NCBI RefSeq assembly: GCF_900103535.1
Contig: NZ_FNHQ01000017.1
Span: 1 to 64,000 of the forward strand
Length of the DNA: 64,000 bases
Direction of reading: 5' to 3'
From: Megasphaera paucivorans
GTDB taxonomy: Bacteria; Bacillota; Negativicutes; Veillonellales; Megasphaeraceae
Shown here: one piece after another, positions 16,831 to 27,911 of the stretch
How the letters are laid out: the number at the start of each line of letters is the position of its first letter
Numbering within the stretch: position 1 is the first letter of the stretch
The notes under the pieces: model-generated
What the model saw: the letters and a program-made list of their open reading frames with translations, nothing else
Database searches by the model: none
What the model was told of the DNA's origin: nothing
Translations under genes and position numbers: made by a program

Positions 16831-16976
16831 CCACTATTATATGATAAAACTAGTAAAAACGCTACAATTATTATTAATAATTCAGGTAATTTTCCTAAAT
16901 CAACTTAGACATAACTTTTGTCTTTTCTAGTTAGACAAATGACATTTAGCAGATACAGTATAATGTGTAGATTTCG

Positions 16977-17005
16977 TTGTATTAAGTAAAGATTTCGTGT
17001 ATAAT
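16977..17005 (+). promoter_or_regulatory. purA promoter
   Basis: -35 TTGTAT (16977-16982), a 17-base spacer, -10 TATAAT (17000-17005). The segment AGATTTCGT is repeated around it (about 16969 and 16991), a possible operator. No PurR-type site was recognised. Confidence 0.6.
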
Positions 17006-17047
17006 AAGGGTGTTTGTTAAAAGATGTTATACGAAGGGATGTTATGA

Positions 17048-18337
<1,290 letters not shown>

Positions 18338-18368
18338 GATACCATTTGGATAACACCATAACATAAAC

Positions 18369-18405
18369 ACAAAGAGCAGCTTTCTTCCTGAAGGCTGCTC
18401 TTTGT
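18369..18405. terminator. Bidirectional terminator between purA and metF
   Basis: Perfect 12-base arms ACAAAGAGCAGC (18369-18380) and GCTGCTCTTTGT (18394-18405) between two convergent genes. Confidence 0.8.
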
Positions 18406-18407
18406 AT

Positions 18408-19265
18408 TTATGCTTTTACGATTTCGTTTATGATATCAATGTGATTCATTGGCATAATATGTACACCTGCAGAAAGCTGGCGAATTTCTGTATACTGTTC
18501 ACGAGCAATTTCAATTCCCGCTTCTAAACCGCCTTTGCGGAGACGATCCATTATACTCATGGGAATGGAAATACCTGGAACATTGTTTTCTAAATAGGTT
18601 GCCATTTTGATTCCTCGTAATGGCATAAGACCAAGCAGTATGGGAATATTGAATCGAGATGCATTATCTATAAAGCGTTTGGCTACTTCTAGATCATATA
18701 TTGGTTGGGTTTGAATAAATTCTGCACCAGAAGAGACTTTATTTGCTAGTTTTGCCATTTCAAGCGATTGGTCAGATATCCCGGGATTTGCTGCGGCACC
18801 AATGTAGAAATGAGTAGCAGCTCCCAATGCGTTTTCGTTTATGTCTGTGCCTGTATTGAGGGTATGGGCTAATCGAATCAAACCACAAGTATCTGTATCA
18901 AAAACAGCTTTCGCCTGGGGAGTATCACCATTTTGTGGATTATCACCGGTTAGAGTTAGTATATTATGTACACCTAGTCCGGCAGCTCCAAGCAGTTCTG
19001 CCTGCAAGCCGATATAGTTACGATCACGGCAGGTAAGGTGAAAAATAGTTTCAATGCCGCAGTCTTCTTGAATAATGTGAGCTAAAGCGATAGGACTCAT
19101 GCGCATTTTTGCCATAGGACAGTCTGCAATATTAATACCGTCTACCAATCCTTTTAATGTGGATGCTTGTTCTTCGGTAATTTTAGCAGAAGCACTTTTT
19201 GGCGGATCTAATTCTACTGTGATTGTGAATTTTCCATCCTTGTGTTTTTCTTTTAATGTGTTCAT
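18408..19265 (-). CDS. metF: Methylenetetrahydrofolate reductase-type protein
   Basis: A 285-residue TIM-barrel flavoprotein of the MetF family, which forms 5-methyl-tetrahydrofolate for methionine synthesis. Seen: the acidic N-terminal strand TITVELDPPKS, HLTCRDRN, NILTLTGDNPQ, and EFIQTQPIYDL followed by PILLGLMPLRG. Its start overlaps the stop of the methionine synthase gene (4 bases, ATGA), so it is the last gene of the SAM-controlled operon. It supplies the methyl donor for the gene upstream. Confidence 0.93.
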   Translation of the reverse strand: MNTLKEKHKDGKFTITVELDPPKSASAKITEEQASTLKGLVDGINIADCPMAKMRMSPIALAHIIQEDCGIETIFHLTCRDRNYIGLQAELLGAAGLGVHNILTLTGDNPQNGDTPQAKAVFDTDTCGLIRLAHTLNTGTDINENALGAATHFYIGAAANPGISDQSLEMAKLANKVSSGAEFIQTQPIYDLEVAKRFIDNASRFNIPILLGLMPLRGIKMATYLENNVPGISIPMSIMDRLRKGGLEAGIEIAREQYTEIRQLSAGVHIMPMNHIDIINEIVKA

Positions 19266-21649
19266 TGGTTTTCTCCCATTAATATATTTGCCAAACGGAC
19301 AGTATCTGTGGCATTGCTGGCGTAAGCATCAGCACCTGCTTTTTGTGCGTATTCTGAGGTGAGTACTGCTCCGCCGACAATAATTTTAACTGTTAAATTT
19401 TCTTTTTTTAATGCCTGTATAGTTATATCAATTTGCGGCATTGTTGTTGTCATAAGAGCACTGAGTCCCACTAGCGGAGCTTTTGATTGATGAACGGCAG
19501 ATACAATTTTTTCTGGGGAAACATCTTTTCCTAAATCAATGACTTCATAACCACTGTTTTCTAAAAGTGCGATGACAATATTTTTCCCTAAATCATGAAC
19601 ATCTCCTTTTACTGTTGCGATAACAAATGGACCTTTTCTTGTAATATTAAATTTTCCTGGCAGTGCTTTTTTTAAAGCTATAAAAGCTGCTTGCATTGTT
19701 TCTGCCGCTATCATTACTTGCGGTAAGTAACAGCGTCCTTTGCCATACTCTTCTCCAATTGCTGTCATAGCAGCAGTGAGGCCATCGTTTGTAATAACCA
19801 TGGGATCTATACCGGCATTCAAAGCCTCATTTAATAAGGAACCAATTTCTTCTTTTGAACCATCTCGTACGGCTTGTTGAATTTTTTTTAAAGGAGAAAG
19901 GGTTTCATTGTTTTTGAGTTGATGCTGATTTTCGATAGGCTGATTTTGAAAACGAGTAATATAATTATGGGCGGCGGAATCATAACCGAGTAATAGAAGA
20001 GAACGAACATACGCATCTATTAAATCGGACTGCAATGGATTCATAATCGGAGCGTTGAGACCAAAAGCTAGTGCCATAGCTAAAAAATTGGCATTTAAAC
20101 CAGAGCGGCCGGGCAATCCAAAGGATATATTGCTTAATCCCATGACAGTAGGTATTTTTAAGGTTTCTTTGTAAGTGCGTAATGTCTGCAGCGTTTCTTT
20201 TGGTGCGTTAGTTGAGGCGGCTGCTGTAAGAACCAAGGGGTCTGCTAATAGATCTTCATGGCGCAAGCCTGTTTGCAAAGCTGCGTTGTATATTTTTTTG
20301 ATCAATGTGAGACGGTCAGCTGCTGATTCCGGAATTCCTTTAGAGCCTATGGGCAGACAAAGAAGGGCAGCGCCGTATTTTTTTGCAATGGGAAAAATAG
20401 CGGACATTTGTGCGGAATCGGCATTAACAGAGTTTATTAAGGTTCGTCCAGGATATATACGAAGTGCTTTTTCTAAAACCGAAGGACTCGTTGCATCAAT
20501 AATTAACGGGGTATCTACAAGCATAGAGAGTTCTTTAACGACATTTTCCATAAGTGCGGCTTGGTCAACGTCAGGAACACCCATATTGATATCCAAAAGA
20601 TGTGCACCTGCTTTTACTTGATTCAGTGCTTCAGTCTTAATTGGAACTAAATTTTTCTCTTGCAAATCTTTTTGCAGTGTTTTTCGTCCTGTAGGATTAA
20701 TGCGTTCACCGATAATGACGGGAGGATGACCTTCGCCGATATATACAATGCTGGTTCGGGAAGTAAGTGCGGTAGGAGGTGTAATTACTTTTCGCTTGTA
20801 TGGTACCGCACGATCTAAAGCCTGTCTCATGGCGGCTAGGTGTTCAGGTGATGTGCCGCAGCAACCGCCAATATATGTAGCACCAGAATTAACCATGGCT
20901 TGGACATACTCGGCCATGTCATTGGGATGTAAGGGAAAAACAGTTTTACCGTCAATTAGTTTGGGTAATCCGGCATTAGGCTGAATAACAAGCGGCAAAT
21001 TACTTACGGCGGACATACGAGAAATAAGAGGAATTAATTTATCCGGACCGAGGGAACAGTTTGCTCCAATAATAGAGGCACCTAAGCTTTCCAGAAGCAC
21101 CGCAGCTGCTTCTGGTGTTGTGCCCGTAATAGTTCGACCATCTTCGCTGAAAGAAAATTCACACATAATGGGGATGTTTGGAGCTGCCTCTTTAGCGGCC
21201 AATATGGCTGCACGCATTTCCTGAATATCAATAATAGTTTGAATAAGTAATAGATCGACACCCGATTCAGCTAATATACTGGCTTGCTCATAATAGGCTT
21301 GGTATACGTCTTCAAAATCAGTGTCCCCTAAAGGGAAAATAAACTTACCGGTAGGCCCCATGTCACCTAAAATTCTAGTATTTGTCCCATCAACAGCTTT
21401 TTTTGCATTAAACACAGCGGCCCTGCATATTTCTTTTACTTTATCAGCACATCCGTATTCATTCAATTTGATGCGATTAGCTCCAAACGTATTGGTTTGA
21501 ATCAAGTCACTACCAGCTTTTATGTAACTACGATGAATATTTTCAATAGCTTGTGGATGTTCTATATTTGATAATTCAGGACAATCTCCAGGCCGTAAAT
21601 AACCTTGTTGCTGCAATAAGGTCCCCATAGCGCCATCTAATAAAAACAT
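19262..21649 (-). CDS. metH: Cobalamin-dependent methionine synthase, catalytic part
   Basis: The protein has 795 residues. Domains: a zinc homocysteine S-methyltransferase (about 1-295; ligands in GANCSLGP and GGCCGTSPEH), a pterin-binding TIM barrel (about 315-580; INPTGRKTLQKD), the B12 cap helices (about 600-680) and the cobalamin-binding domain (KGDVHDLGKNIV, near 695). The reactivation domain of the classic 1200-residue MetH is absent and is supplied by the gene just upstream. ATG 21649 with AAAGGA before it is chosen; frames extending further upstream overlap the previous gene. Confidence 0.95.
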   Translation of the reverse strand: MFLLDGAMGTLLQQQGYLRPGDCPELSNIEHPQAIENIHRSYIKAGSDLIQTNTFGANRIKLNEYGCADKVKEICRAAVFNAKKAVDGTNTRILGDMGPTGKFIFPLGDTDFEDVYQAYYEQASILAESGVDLLLIQTIIDIQEMRAAILAAKEAAPNIPIMCEFSFSEDGRTITGTTPEAAAVLLESLGASIIGANCSLGPDKLIPLISRMSAVSNLPLVIQPNAGLPKLIDGKTVFPLHPNDMAEYVQAMVNSGATYIGGCCGTSPEHLAAMRQALDRAVPYKRKVITPPTALTSRTSIVYIGEGHPPVIIGERINPTGRKTLQKDLQEKNLVPIKTEALNQVKAGAHLLDINMGVPDVDQAALMENVVKELSMLVDTPLIIDATSPSVLEKALRIYPGRTLINSVNADSAQMSAIFPIAKKYGAALLCLPIGSKGIPESAADRLTLIKKIYNAALQTGLRHEDLLADPLVLTAAASTNAPKETLQTLRTYKETLKIPTVMGLSNISFGLPGRSGLNANFLAMALAFGLNAPIMNPLQSDLIDAYVRSLLLLGYDSAAHNYITRFQNQPIENQHQLKNNETLSPLKKIQQAVRDGSKEEIGSLLNEALNAGIDPMVITNDGLTAAMTAIGEEYGKGRCYLPQVMIAAETMQAAFIALKKALPGKFNITRKGPFVIATVKGDVHDLGKNIVIALLENSGYEVIDLGKDVSPEKIVSAVHQSKAPLVGLSALMTTTMPQIDITIQALKKENLTVKIIVGGAVLTSEYAQKAGADAYASNATDTVRLANILMGENQ

Positions 21650-21656
21650 AGTATAA

Positions 21657-22325
21657 TCATTCCTTTCTAGAAGAACACGTATTGTGCATAGAACAATTAC
21701 GGCAACCAGATGGGATGCCGCTTTCGACAACCGAACGAGCCATACCGATAATTGCAGTAATAGATTTTTGGGGTACCAGCATGCAACCGGAAGTTAGATG
21801 AATATCAATTTGATCCGCGTGTACCGCTTTAATTAAATTCATCTGCTGCGTCAAAGGCCAATCTCCATATCCGGGACTATAGCGCCAGGTGGTTTCATAT
21901 CCATGTTTAGCCGCCATTTCATCAATATAATGATTTAATTGATCGGCAATCATTTCAGTAGCAGTTGTGGCGGCTGCATCCAGCATAAGTCCTTTGGAAT
22001 ATTCTTTTTTTGAAAATAGGGTATTAACTTCTTTTTCTATGTCACCGCCAATCGTTACGGCCATGATAATTGCGATTTCTGAATTTTTTAAATGTTCGCG
22101 AATTTTAGAGCCTTCAATAGTAAACGGCTCTTCGCATAGGAGTTGGCAAGAATCGGAGTCATAGCAACATTGTTGAAAAATACCCCGTGGTTTGGCAATA
22201 GCTTGTGCAGCCATACAAGCGTCTGCCACAATTTTATCAGAAAAATTTTCAGATGTGCGCAAACCAGCATATCGCTTTGTTTCTGCAATGTCTATTTTTT
22301 GAAGAAAGCCATTAAATATAGGCAT
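21657..22325 (-). CDS. Methionine synthase reactivation domain protein
   Basis: A stand-alone 222-residue protein related to the C-terminal AdoMet-binding reactivation domain of MetH. The signature RYSPGYGDWPLTQQ (near residue 150) matches the RxSPGYG motif that holds S-adenosylmethionine. A cysteine-rich tail (CRNCSMHNTC) may carry a metal or cluster. It should re-methylate oxidised cob(II)alamin on the separate MetH, using a low-potential electron donor. It is the first gene after the riboswitch, and metH starts 7 bases later. GAAGGGA precedes ATG 22325. Confidence 0.9.
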   Translation of the reverse strand: MPIFNGFLQKIDIAETKRYAGLRTSENFSDKIVADACMAAQAIAKPRGIFQQCCYDSDSCQLLCEEPFTIEGSKIREHLKNSEIAIIMAVTIGGDIEKEVNTLFSKKEYSKGLMLDAAATTATEMIADQLNHYIDEMAAKHGYETTWRYSPGYGDWPLTQQMNLIKAVHADQIDIHLTSGCMLVPQKSITAIIGMARSVVESGIPSGCRNCSMHNTCSSRKE

Positions 22326-22347
22326 AATATATTTCCCTTCATATAAC

Positions 22348-22488
22348 AAAAAAAGGCTCTTTCACAAATGAAAGAGCCGAATCTACGTGCTATTCTCTCA
22401 TCTGTCAGATAATATCTGCAGGAATTGGCACCGCTTTTGCGGTTGCCGGATTTCATCGGGCCTGTCCCTCCATCGCTCTTGATAAGAG
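22348..22488 (-). promoter_or_regulatory. SAM-I (S-box) riboswitch with terminator
   Basis: On the minus strand: the P1 strands CTCTTATC (22488-22481) and GATGAGAG (22402-22395), the S-box cores GAGGGACAGGCCCGATGAAA and CCGGCAACC, and GGTGCCAATTCC. It ends in a terminator with 10-base arms (22355-22364 and 22369-22378) followed by a T run. High SAM should stop transcription before the metH-metF operon. Confidence 0.97.
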
Positions 22489-22499
22489 TTATCTTTATT

Positions 22500-22528
22500 A
22501 ATATATCAGGTTTACGTGTATTTGTAAA
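22500..22528 (-). promoter_or_regulatory. Promoter of the riboswitch-metH-metF operon
   Basis: Minus strand: -35 TTTACA (22528-22523), a 17-base spacer, -10 TATATT (22505-22500). This places the start about 5 bases before the S-box P1 stem. The remaining 22529-22722 is AT-rich and carries the upstream region of the hydrogenase operon; one DnaA-box-like TTATGCATA was seen there. Confidence 0.65.
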
Positions 22529-22722
22529 GATTTATAAGTGTTTTATACTGTTTTAGTAATCTATGAAGTATAAACTAAAAATATAAACACAGGTCAATAT
22601 CGTATTATGCATAAAAGTAATATTGATAATTCCAAAATAATATGATATTGTAATTGGTATAAAAGTATGTTGTAAAACGATGCTGTATTATGTGTAAACA
22701 ATGGAAAAGGAAGTGGCAAAAT

Positions 22723-23220
22723 ATGTCTTTAGTAGAAAAAAAATCAGCTTATAGAGACGATAGTGTTCCTAAACAGTCTTGTATTGATGAAATTTTGAAT
22801 ACCTACAAAGATGAAAAAGGGGCATTGATTCCTATTCTGCAACACACACAAAACTTGTTTAATTATTTGCCAAAATCGGCGCTGCTGTATATTGCAGATA
22901 AGACAGATATCCCTATTTCTACCATTTACGGCGTGGTAACTTTTTACTCGCAATTTCATTTACAGCCTCGCGGACGTAATATTATTTGTGTCTGCCAAGG
23001 AACAGCATGCCATGTACGCGGCGGTAAAATCATTTTAAATGCTGTAGAAAAAGAGTTGGGAATTAAGGCCGGCCATACGACAGAAAATTTACGGTTTACA
23101 TTGGAGACGATTGCCTGTTTGGGGGCATGTGGATTGGCACCGGTTATGAAAGTCAATGAGGATACACATGGCCGTATGACGGAAGAGGAAATTGCCAAGG
23201 TGCTGGCACAATATAAATAA
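22723..23220 (+). CDS. hydC: NuoE-like subunit of bifurcating [FeFe] hydrogenase (HydC-type)
   Basis: A 165-residue thioredoxin-fold [2Fe-2S] protein of the NuoE family. The cluster cysteines are in CVCQGTACHVRGG and CLGACGLAP. It passes electrons between the flavin subunit and the rest of the complex. It is the first gene of a three-gene operon. ATG 22723 is chosen for AAGGAAG before it, although ATG 22690 is in frame upstream. Confidence 0.92.
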   Translation: MSLVEKKSAYRDDSVPKQSCIDEILNTYKDEKGALIPILQHTQNLFNYLPKSALLYIADKTDIPISTIYGVVTFYSQFHLQPRGRNIICVCQGTACHVRGGKIILNAVEKELGIKAGHTTENLRFTLETIACLGACGLAPVMKVNEDTHGRMTEEEIAKVLAQYK

Positions 23221-23335
23221 ACACAGTTGTACTTTTGGAGAATCTAAAACACGGGCATATGTTCGGGAAAGTATTGTCATATTGTCTACAGGAACAGTAT
23301 ACCCAGAAAAAAACTATAGGAGAAGAGGATCGCGT

Positions 23336-25213
23336 ATGATGATTACAGCAGAAAAATTAAAGGAAATGCAAGATGTATATAAAACTGCGGTTTCCCTTCG
23401 GCTGGAAAAAAATGATAGAAATGAACAGCCGACAGTGTTTGATGTACTGATTTGCGGAGGCACAGGCTGTAAATCCTCCGGGTCCAAAGAAATCCAAAGA
23501 CAATTAGAATACGAATTGGCAGCGAGGGGAATGCTAGATAAAGTACACGTAGTACAAACAGGCTGTCATGGTTTTTGCGAAAATGGTCCCTTGATGATTA
23601 TTTACCCGGGGCAGTTTTTTTACTGTCGAGTAAAGCCGGACGATGCAGGAGAAATTGTAGAGAGTCATTTATGTAACGGCCGGCCTGTTGAGCGCCTGCT
23701 CTATTACGATCCCGTTGATGGAAAGCCGGCATTAACGGCGGCGGATGTTTCGTTTTATAAAAAGCAGAAGCGTATTGTATTGGAACATTGCGGTCGGATT
23801 GATCCAGAAAAAATAGAAGAGTATATTGCAGTTGGCGGATATGCTGCGTTAGTTAAGGCTCTTACGGAAATGACACAAGATAAAGTCATCGAGGAAGTGA
23901 TTGATTCCGGTCTGCGGGGACGAGGCGGAGCCGGATTTCCGACGGGTAAAAAATGGAGTTTTGCAAAAAATGCAGAAAGCGATAAAAAATATATTATCTG
24001 TAATGCGGATGAAGGAGATCCGGGAGCCTTTATGGACCGAAGTGTTCTCGAAGGAGATCCGCATCGGGTACTGGAAGGAATGGCAATAGCCGCTTATGCT
24101 ATTGGTGCAGATGAAGGCTATATTTATGTACGGGCGGAATACCCGTTGGCGGTGCAGCGGTTAAAAATAGCAATTCAGCAGGCAGAGGAAAGAGGTTTTT
24201 TGGGAAAAAACATTTTTGGCAGCGGGAAAGATATTATGCTGCATATTAAAGAAGGGGCGGGAGCCTTTGTTTGTGGAGAAGAAACAGCACTTATCGCATC
24301 CATTGAAGGGCGGCGGGGCATGCCGCGTCCGCGTCCGCCATTTCCTGCAAACGAAGGATTGTGGGGAAAGCCGACAAATAATAATAATGTTGAAACTTAT
24401 GCCAATGTTGCACAGATTATCAATAAAGGCGCTGCGTGGTATCGGCATTTTGGTACAGCAGAATCGCCGGGTACGAAAGTATTTGCTCTTACCGGTAAGA
24501 TAAATCATACGGGATTGGCCGAAGTGCCGATGGGGATTACCATGCGTGAAATTATTTATGATATTGGAGGCGGTATCTTAGACGGGAAAAAATTTAAGGC
24601 AGTGCAGATAGGCGGTCCGTCCGGAGCTTGCCTGCCGGAAGAACTGCTGGATTTACCGGTGACGTATGATTCTTTGACGGAAGTAGGGGCCATGATGGGA
24701 TCAGGCGGGCTGGTAGTCATGGATGAAACAACCTGTATGGTGGACGTAGCTAAGTTTTTCATTAATTTCACACAATCTGAATCGTGTGGGCAGTGTACCC
24801 CCTGTCGGGAAGGTACTAAGCGTATGCTGGAGATATTGACACGAATTACAGAAGGCGGCGGATCCGAAAGTGATTTGGAATTATTAGAGATATTGGCGAG
24901 GAATATAAAGCAGGCTTCTTTGTGTGGATTGGGGCAGACAGCACCGAATCCGGTTCTTAGCACGATCAAATATTTTCGGGATGAATATGAGGCACATATC
25001 AAAGAAAAACATTGTCCGGCGGGTGCGTGTGAAAGCCTGGCCAGTTATATCATTACGGATGCGTGCAAAGGATGTGGGTTATGTGCACGAAACTGTCCGG
25101 TACATGTTATAACGGGAAAGGTAAAAGAAAAACATTGCATTGATCAAGAAAGATGCATTAAATGTGGCACCTGTTATACGAATTGTCCGTTTGACGCAAT
25201 TATCAAAGAGTAA
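23336..25213 (+). CDS. hydB: NuoF-like flavin/NADH subunit of bifurcating hydrogenase (HydB-type)
   Basis: The protein has 625 residues. An N-terminal thioredoxin-like [2Fe-2S] domain (about 30-120; CGGTGCKSSG, QTGCHGFC) is followed by the FMN/NADH domain (GLRGRGGAGFPTGKKW, NADEGDPGAFMDRS), SLBB, a 4Fe-4S site (ESCGQCTPCREGTKR) and two C-terminal ferredoxin clusters (CKGCGLCARNCP, CIKCGTCYTNCP). This layout is typical of HydB, which couples NADH and ferredoxin with H2. AGAGGA before ATG 23336 sets the start. The HydA start is 13 bases after its stop. Confidence 0.95.
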   Translation: MMITAEKLKEMQDVYKTAVSLRLEKNDRNEQPTVFDVLICGGTGCKSSGSKEIQRQLEYELAARGMLDKVHVVQTGCHGFCENGPLMIIYPGQFFYCRVKPDDAGEIVESHLCNGRPVERLLYYDPVDGKPALTAADVSFYKKQKRIVLEHCGRIDPEKIEEYIAVGGYAALVKALTEMTQDKVIEEVIDSGLRGRGGAGFPTGKKWSFAKNAESDKKYIICNADEGDPGAFMDRSVLEGDPHRVLEGMAIAAYAIGADEGYIYVRAEYPLAVQRLKIAIQQAEERGFLGKNIFGSGKDIMLHIKEGAGAFVCGEETALIASIEGRRGMPRPRPPFPANEGLWGKPTNNNNVETYANVAQIINKGAAWYRHFGTAESPGTKVFALTGKINHTGLAEVPMGITMREIIYDIGGGILDGKKFKAVQIGGPSGACLPEELLDLPVTYDSLTEVGAMMGSGGLVVMDETTCMVDVAKFFINFTQSESCGQCTPCREGTKRMLEILTRITEGGGSESDLELLEILARNIKQASLCGLGQTAPNPVLSTIKYFRDEYEAHIKEKHCPAGACESLASYIITDACKGCGLCARNCPVHVITGKVKEKHCIDQERCIKCGTCYTNCPFDAIIKE

Positions 25214-25226
25214 AGGGGGCTTGAGT

Positions 25227-26951
25227 ATGAAAACAGTATCTTTGACAATTAACGGAATTGTTGTTAAAGCACCACAAGGCTTTAGCATATTGGAAGCAGC
25301 CCGTTCAGCCGGTATTTATATTCCGACACTCTGTTATCATCCGGATCTGGTACCGGAAGGAGCTTGCCGCATGTGCATTGTGGAGGGCAGCGGGGCAAAA
25401 ACATTAGTGGCATCCTGTATGTATCCAGTAGAAGAAGGGATGATCGTAAAAACAAATACGGCAAAAGTGCGGGAGGCACGGCGCATGGTGATAGAACTTT
25501 TGTTGGCAAATCATCCGAAGAATTGTTTGACGTGCCGCAAAAACGGAGATTGTGAATTACAAACAATGGCGGCTGATATGGGAGTCCGGACGCATCGGTT
25601 TGACTGGGGAGAACGGAAAATACATACGTTTGATGCATCTAATCCTTGTTTGGTTCGCGATCAGGAAAAGTGCATCTTATGCGGGCGATGTATTCGTGTG
25701 TGCCGAGATATACAGCAAATGAATGTATACAGTTTTGCCAACCGGGGATTTAATTCTATCGTTTCAACGGCATTTGAACAAGATTTAAGCAAAGTAGCCT
25801 GTACCTATTGCGGACAATGTGCCAGTCTTTGTCCGACGGGAGCCATCGTTGAAAAAGATGATACAGAACGCGTATGGGAGGCGATAAACGATCCGGGAAA
25901 AGTGGTGGTTGTCCAAGTTGCTCCCTCTGTACGGGTAGCATTGGGAGAAGAAATGGGGATGGAGGCGGGCAGTATTGTAACAGGGAAAATGGTGGCGGCG
26001 CTTCGAAACTTAGGGTTTGATAAAGTATTTGATACAAATTTTAGTGCTGATTTGACGATCATGGAAGAAGGATATGAATTTCTCGATCGACTGACAAAAG
26101 GCGGAGTGCTGCCGATGATAACCTCATGCAGTCCGGGATGGGTAAATATGTGTGAGCTGAAATATCCGGATTTATTGAACCATTTATCTACGGCGAAGTC
26201 TCCGCAGGGAATGTTCGGCACCGTCATAAAAACCTACTTTGCCCATCAAGCAGAAATTGATCCGGCGCATATAGTCAGTGTTTCTGTTATGCCGTGCACT
26301 GCGAAAAAAGCGGAATGTGTGCGGCCGCAATTACGTGATTCGGGATATCAGGATGTCGATATTGTGATTACGACGCGCGAATTGGGACGGATGCTTCGCG
26401 AAGCCGGCATTGATTTCAGGAGCATCCGATCTGTGGATTTTGATTCACCCTTAGGGTATGGAACCGGAGCCGGAGCTATTTTTGGAAGCAGCGGCGGCGT
26501 CATGGAAGCAGCGCTTCGCACGGTAGCGGATATTGTGACAGGACAGGATTTATGGGATATAGAGTATACGGAAGTACGGGGATTAGATCGTACAAAAGAG
26601 GCGCAGATACAGATGGGAGATAAGGAAATTCGGATTGCGGTGTGTAATTCCCTGGGAGCAGCGCAAAAAATGATGGATAGGGTGCGAAATGGTACGGCAT
26701 CGTATCATTTCATTGAAATCATGGCCTGTCCCGGAGGCTGTATCGGAGGCGGCGGACAGCCGGTTCCAACCAATATGGATATTAAGAAAAAACGTGCGGA
26801 AGCATTGTATAAAATTGATGAGTATTCTCAATTTCGAAAGTCCCATGAAAATCCCGATATTAAAACTATTTATAAGGAATGGCTGGAACAGCCATTAAGT
26901 AAAAAATCCCATCAATATCTGCATACTACATATGGCAGGCAGAAACGCTGA
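25227..26951 (+). CDS. hydA: [FeFe] hydrogenase catalytic subunit (HydA-type)
   Basis: The protein has 574 residues. N-terminal [2Fe-2S] domain (CYHPDL, CRMCIV), His/Cys3 4Fe-4S motif (HPKNCLTCRKNGDC), two 4Fe-4S clusters (CILCGRCIRVC, CTYCGQCASLC), then the H-cluster domain. The three H-cluster motifs are intact: TSCSPGW, MPCTAKKAE and MACPGGCIGGGGQP. With the two upstream subunits it forms the trimeric electron-bifurcating type that makes H2 from NADH plus reduced ferredoxin. Its maturases (HydE, F, G) are not in this window. AAAGGGGG before ATG 25227 fixes the start. Confidence 0.96.
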   Translation: MKTVSLTINGIVVKAPQGFSILEAARSAGIYIPTLCYHPDLVPEGACRMCIVEGSGAKTLVASCMYPVEEGMIVKTNTAKVREARRMVIELLLANHPKNCLTCRKNGDCELQTMAADMGVRTHRFDWGERKIHTFDASNPCLVRDQEKCILCGRCIRVCRDIQQMNVYSFANRGFNSIVSTAFEQDLSKVACTYCGQCASLCPTGAIVEKDDTERVWEAINDPGKVVVVQVAPSVRVALGEEMGMEAGSIVTGKMVAALRNLGFDKVFDTNFSADLTIMEEGYEFLDRLTKGGVLPMITSCSPGWVNMCELKYPDLLNHLSTAKSPQGMFGTVIKTYFAHQAEIDPAHIVSVSVMPCTAKKAECVRPQLRDSGYQDVDIVITTRELGRMLREAGIDFRSIRSVDFDSPLGYGTGAGAIFGSSGGVMEAALRTVADIVTGQDLWDIEYTEVRGLDRTKEAQIQMGDKEIRIAVCNSLGAAQKMMDRVRNGTASYHFIEIMACPGGCIGGGGQPVPTNMDIKKKRAEALYKIDEYSQFRKSHENPDIKTIYKEWLEQPLSKKSHQYLHTTYGRQKR

Positions 26952-26975
26952 AAGTACCCTTGATCAAGTTAAATA

Positions 26976-27030
26976 AAAACGGCTGTAGACGAATTTTAAG
27001 GACGATATCTATACGCCGTTTTTGTTTTTT
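26976..27030 (+). terminator. Terminator of the hydrogenase operon
   Basis: The stem AAAAACGGC with GCCGTTTTT (plus a few further pairs) is followed by a long T run, about 25 bases after the hydA stop. Confidence 0.75.
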
Positions 27031-27146
27031 TATTAGTTTAACTCCATGATTTATCAAGAAGAAATACCTGTTTTTTCGTGAAATTCATAAAGACCTATGA
27101 TATACTATAAGATAGCAAAACTTTTATGTGAAATGAGGTGGCTTTG

Positions 27147-27911
27147 GTGGCACATATCATTGCCGTAACGAACCAAAAAGGAGGCGTCGGAAAAACAACG
27201 ACTGCCGTTAATTTAAGTGCCTGTCTGGCGGTAGCGGGAAAACGCACGCTTTTGATAGATCTTGATCCACAAGGAAATGCTACGAGTGGACTAGGAATAG
27301 ATAAAGAAAGATTGGAAGGCAATTTGTATGATTGCATTATTGAGAAAGTCCCCATGACGGAGGTTTTGCAAAAAACTGCAGTAAAGAAACTCCATATTGT
27401 TCCGGCAACAATGGATTTAGCTGGAGCAGCAGTTGAACTGGTTAATATGGAAGGGCGTGAAACCGTTTTACGGCAAGTAATTCAATCTATCCGGGATATG
27501 TATGAGTTTGTTGTTATTGATTGTCCGCCTTCATTGGGATTATTAACTATTAATGCGTTGGTGGCGTCTGATTCCGTAATTATTCCCGTGCAGTGTGAAT
27601 TTTATGCATTGGAAGGTTTGGCACAACTGATGCAGACGGTAGAAATGGTACGGGACAGTATGAATAAAAGTTTGCGGTTATTGGGGTTGGTTCTTACTAT
27701 GTTTGATGGAAGAACTAATTTATCAATTCAAGTTACGGAAGAAGTTAAAAAATATTTTAGCGGACAGGTTTTTAATACTATTATTCCAAGGAATGTCCGC
27801 TTGGGAGAAGCGCCAAGCCATGGCGAACCAATTACTACCTATGATCCCCATTCTCGGGGAGCGGAAGTATATAAGAAATTGGCAAGAGAGGTGATTGACC
27901 GTGTCGGTTAA
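27147..27911 (+). CDS. parA: Chromosome-partitioning ATPase ParA/Soj
   Basis: A 254-residue ParA ATPase with deviant Walker A KGGVGKTT at residue 12, DLDPQGNAT, and VIDCPPSLGLLT. It works with ParB and parS in origin segregation and control of DnaA. GTG 27147 is preferred over GTG 27138 because GAGGTGG (27136-27142) is then correctly spaced. The 3' end overlaps parB by 11 bases. Confidence 0.95.
   Translation: MAHIIAVTNQKGGVGKTTTAVNLSACLAVAGKRTLLIDLDPQGNATSGLGIDKERLEGNLYDCIIEKVPMTEVLQKTAVKKLHIVPATMDLAGAAVELVNMEGRETVLRQVIQSIRDMYEFVVIDCPPSLGLLTINALVASDSVIIPVQCEFYALEGLAQLMQTVEMVRDSMNKSLRLLGLVLTMFDGRTNLSIQVTEEVKKYFSGQVFNTIIPRNVRLGEAPSHGEPITTYDPHSRGAEVYKKLAREVIDRVG

Noticed and set aside
19860-20660. 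Long plus-strand open frames antisense to metH
   Set aside because: They mirror the codon pattern of metH and have no start signals or recognisable domains.
22529-22722. Alternative origin between the divergent met and hyd operons
   Set aside because: Strand bias points here, but only one imperfect DnaA box (TTATGCATA) was found, and the region is explained by two divergent promoters.
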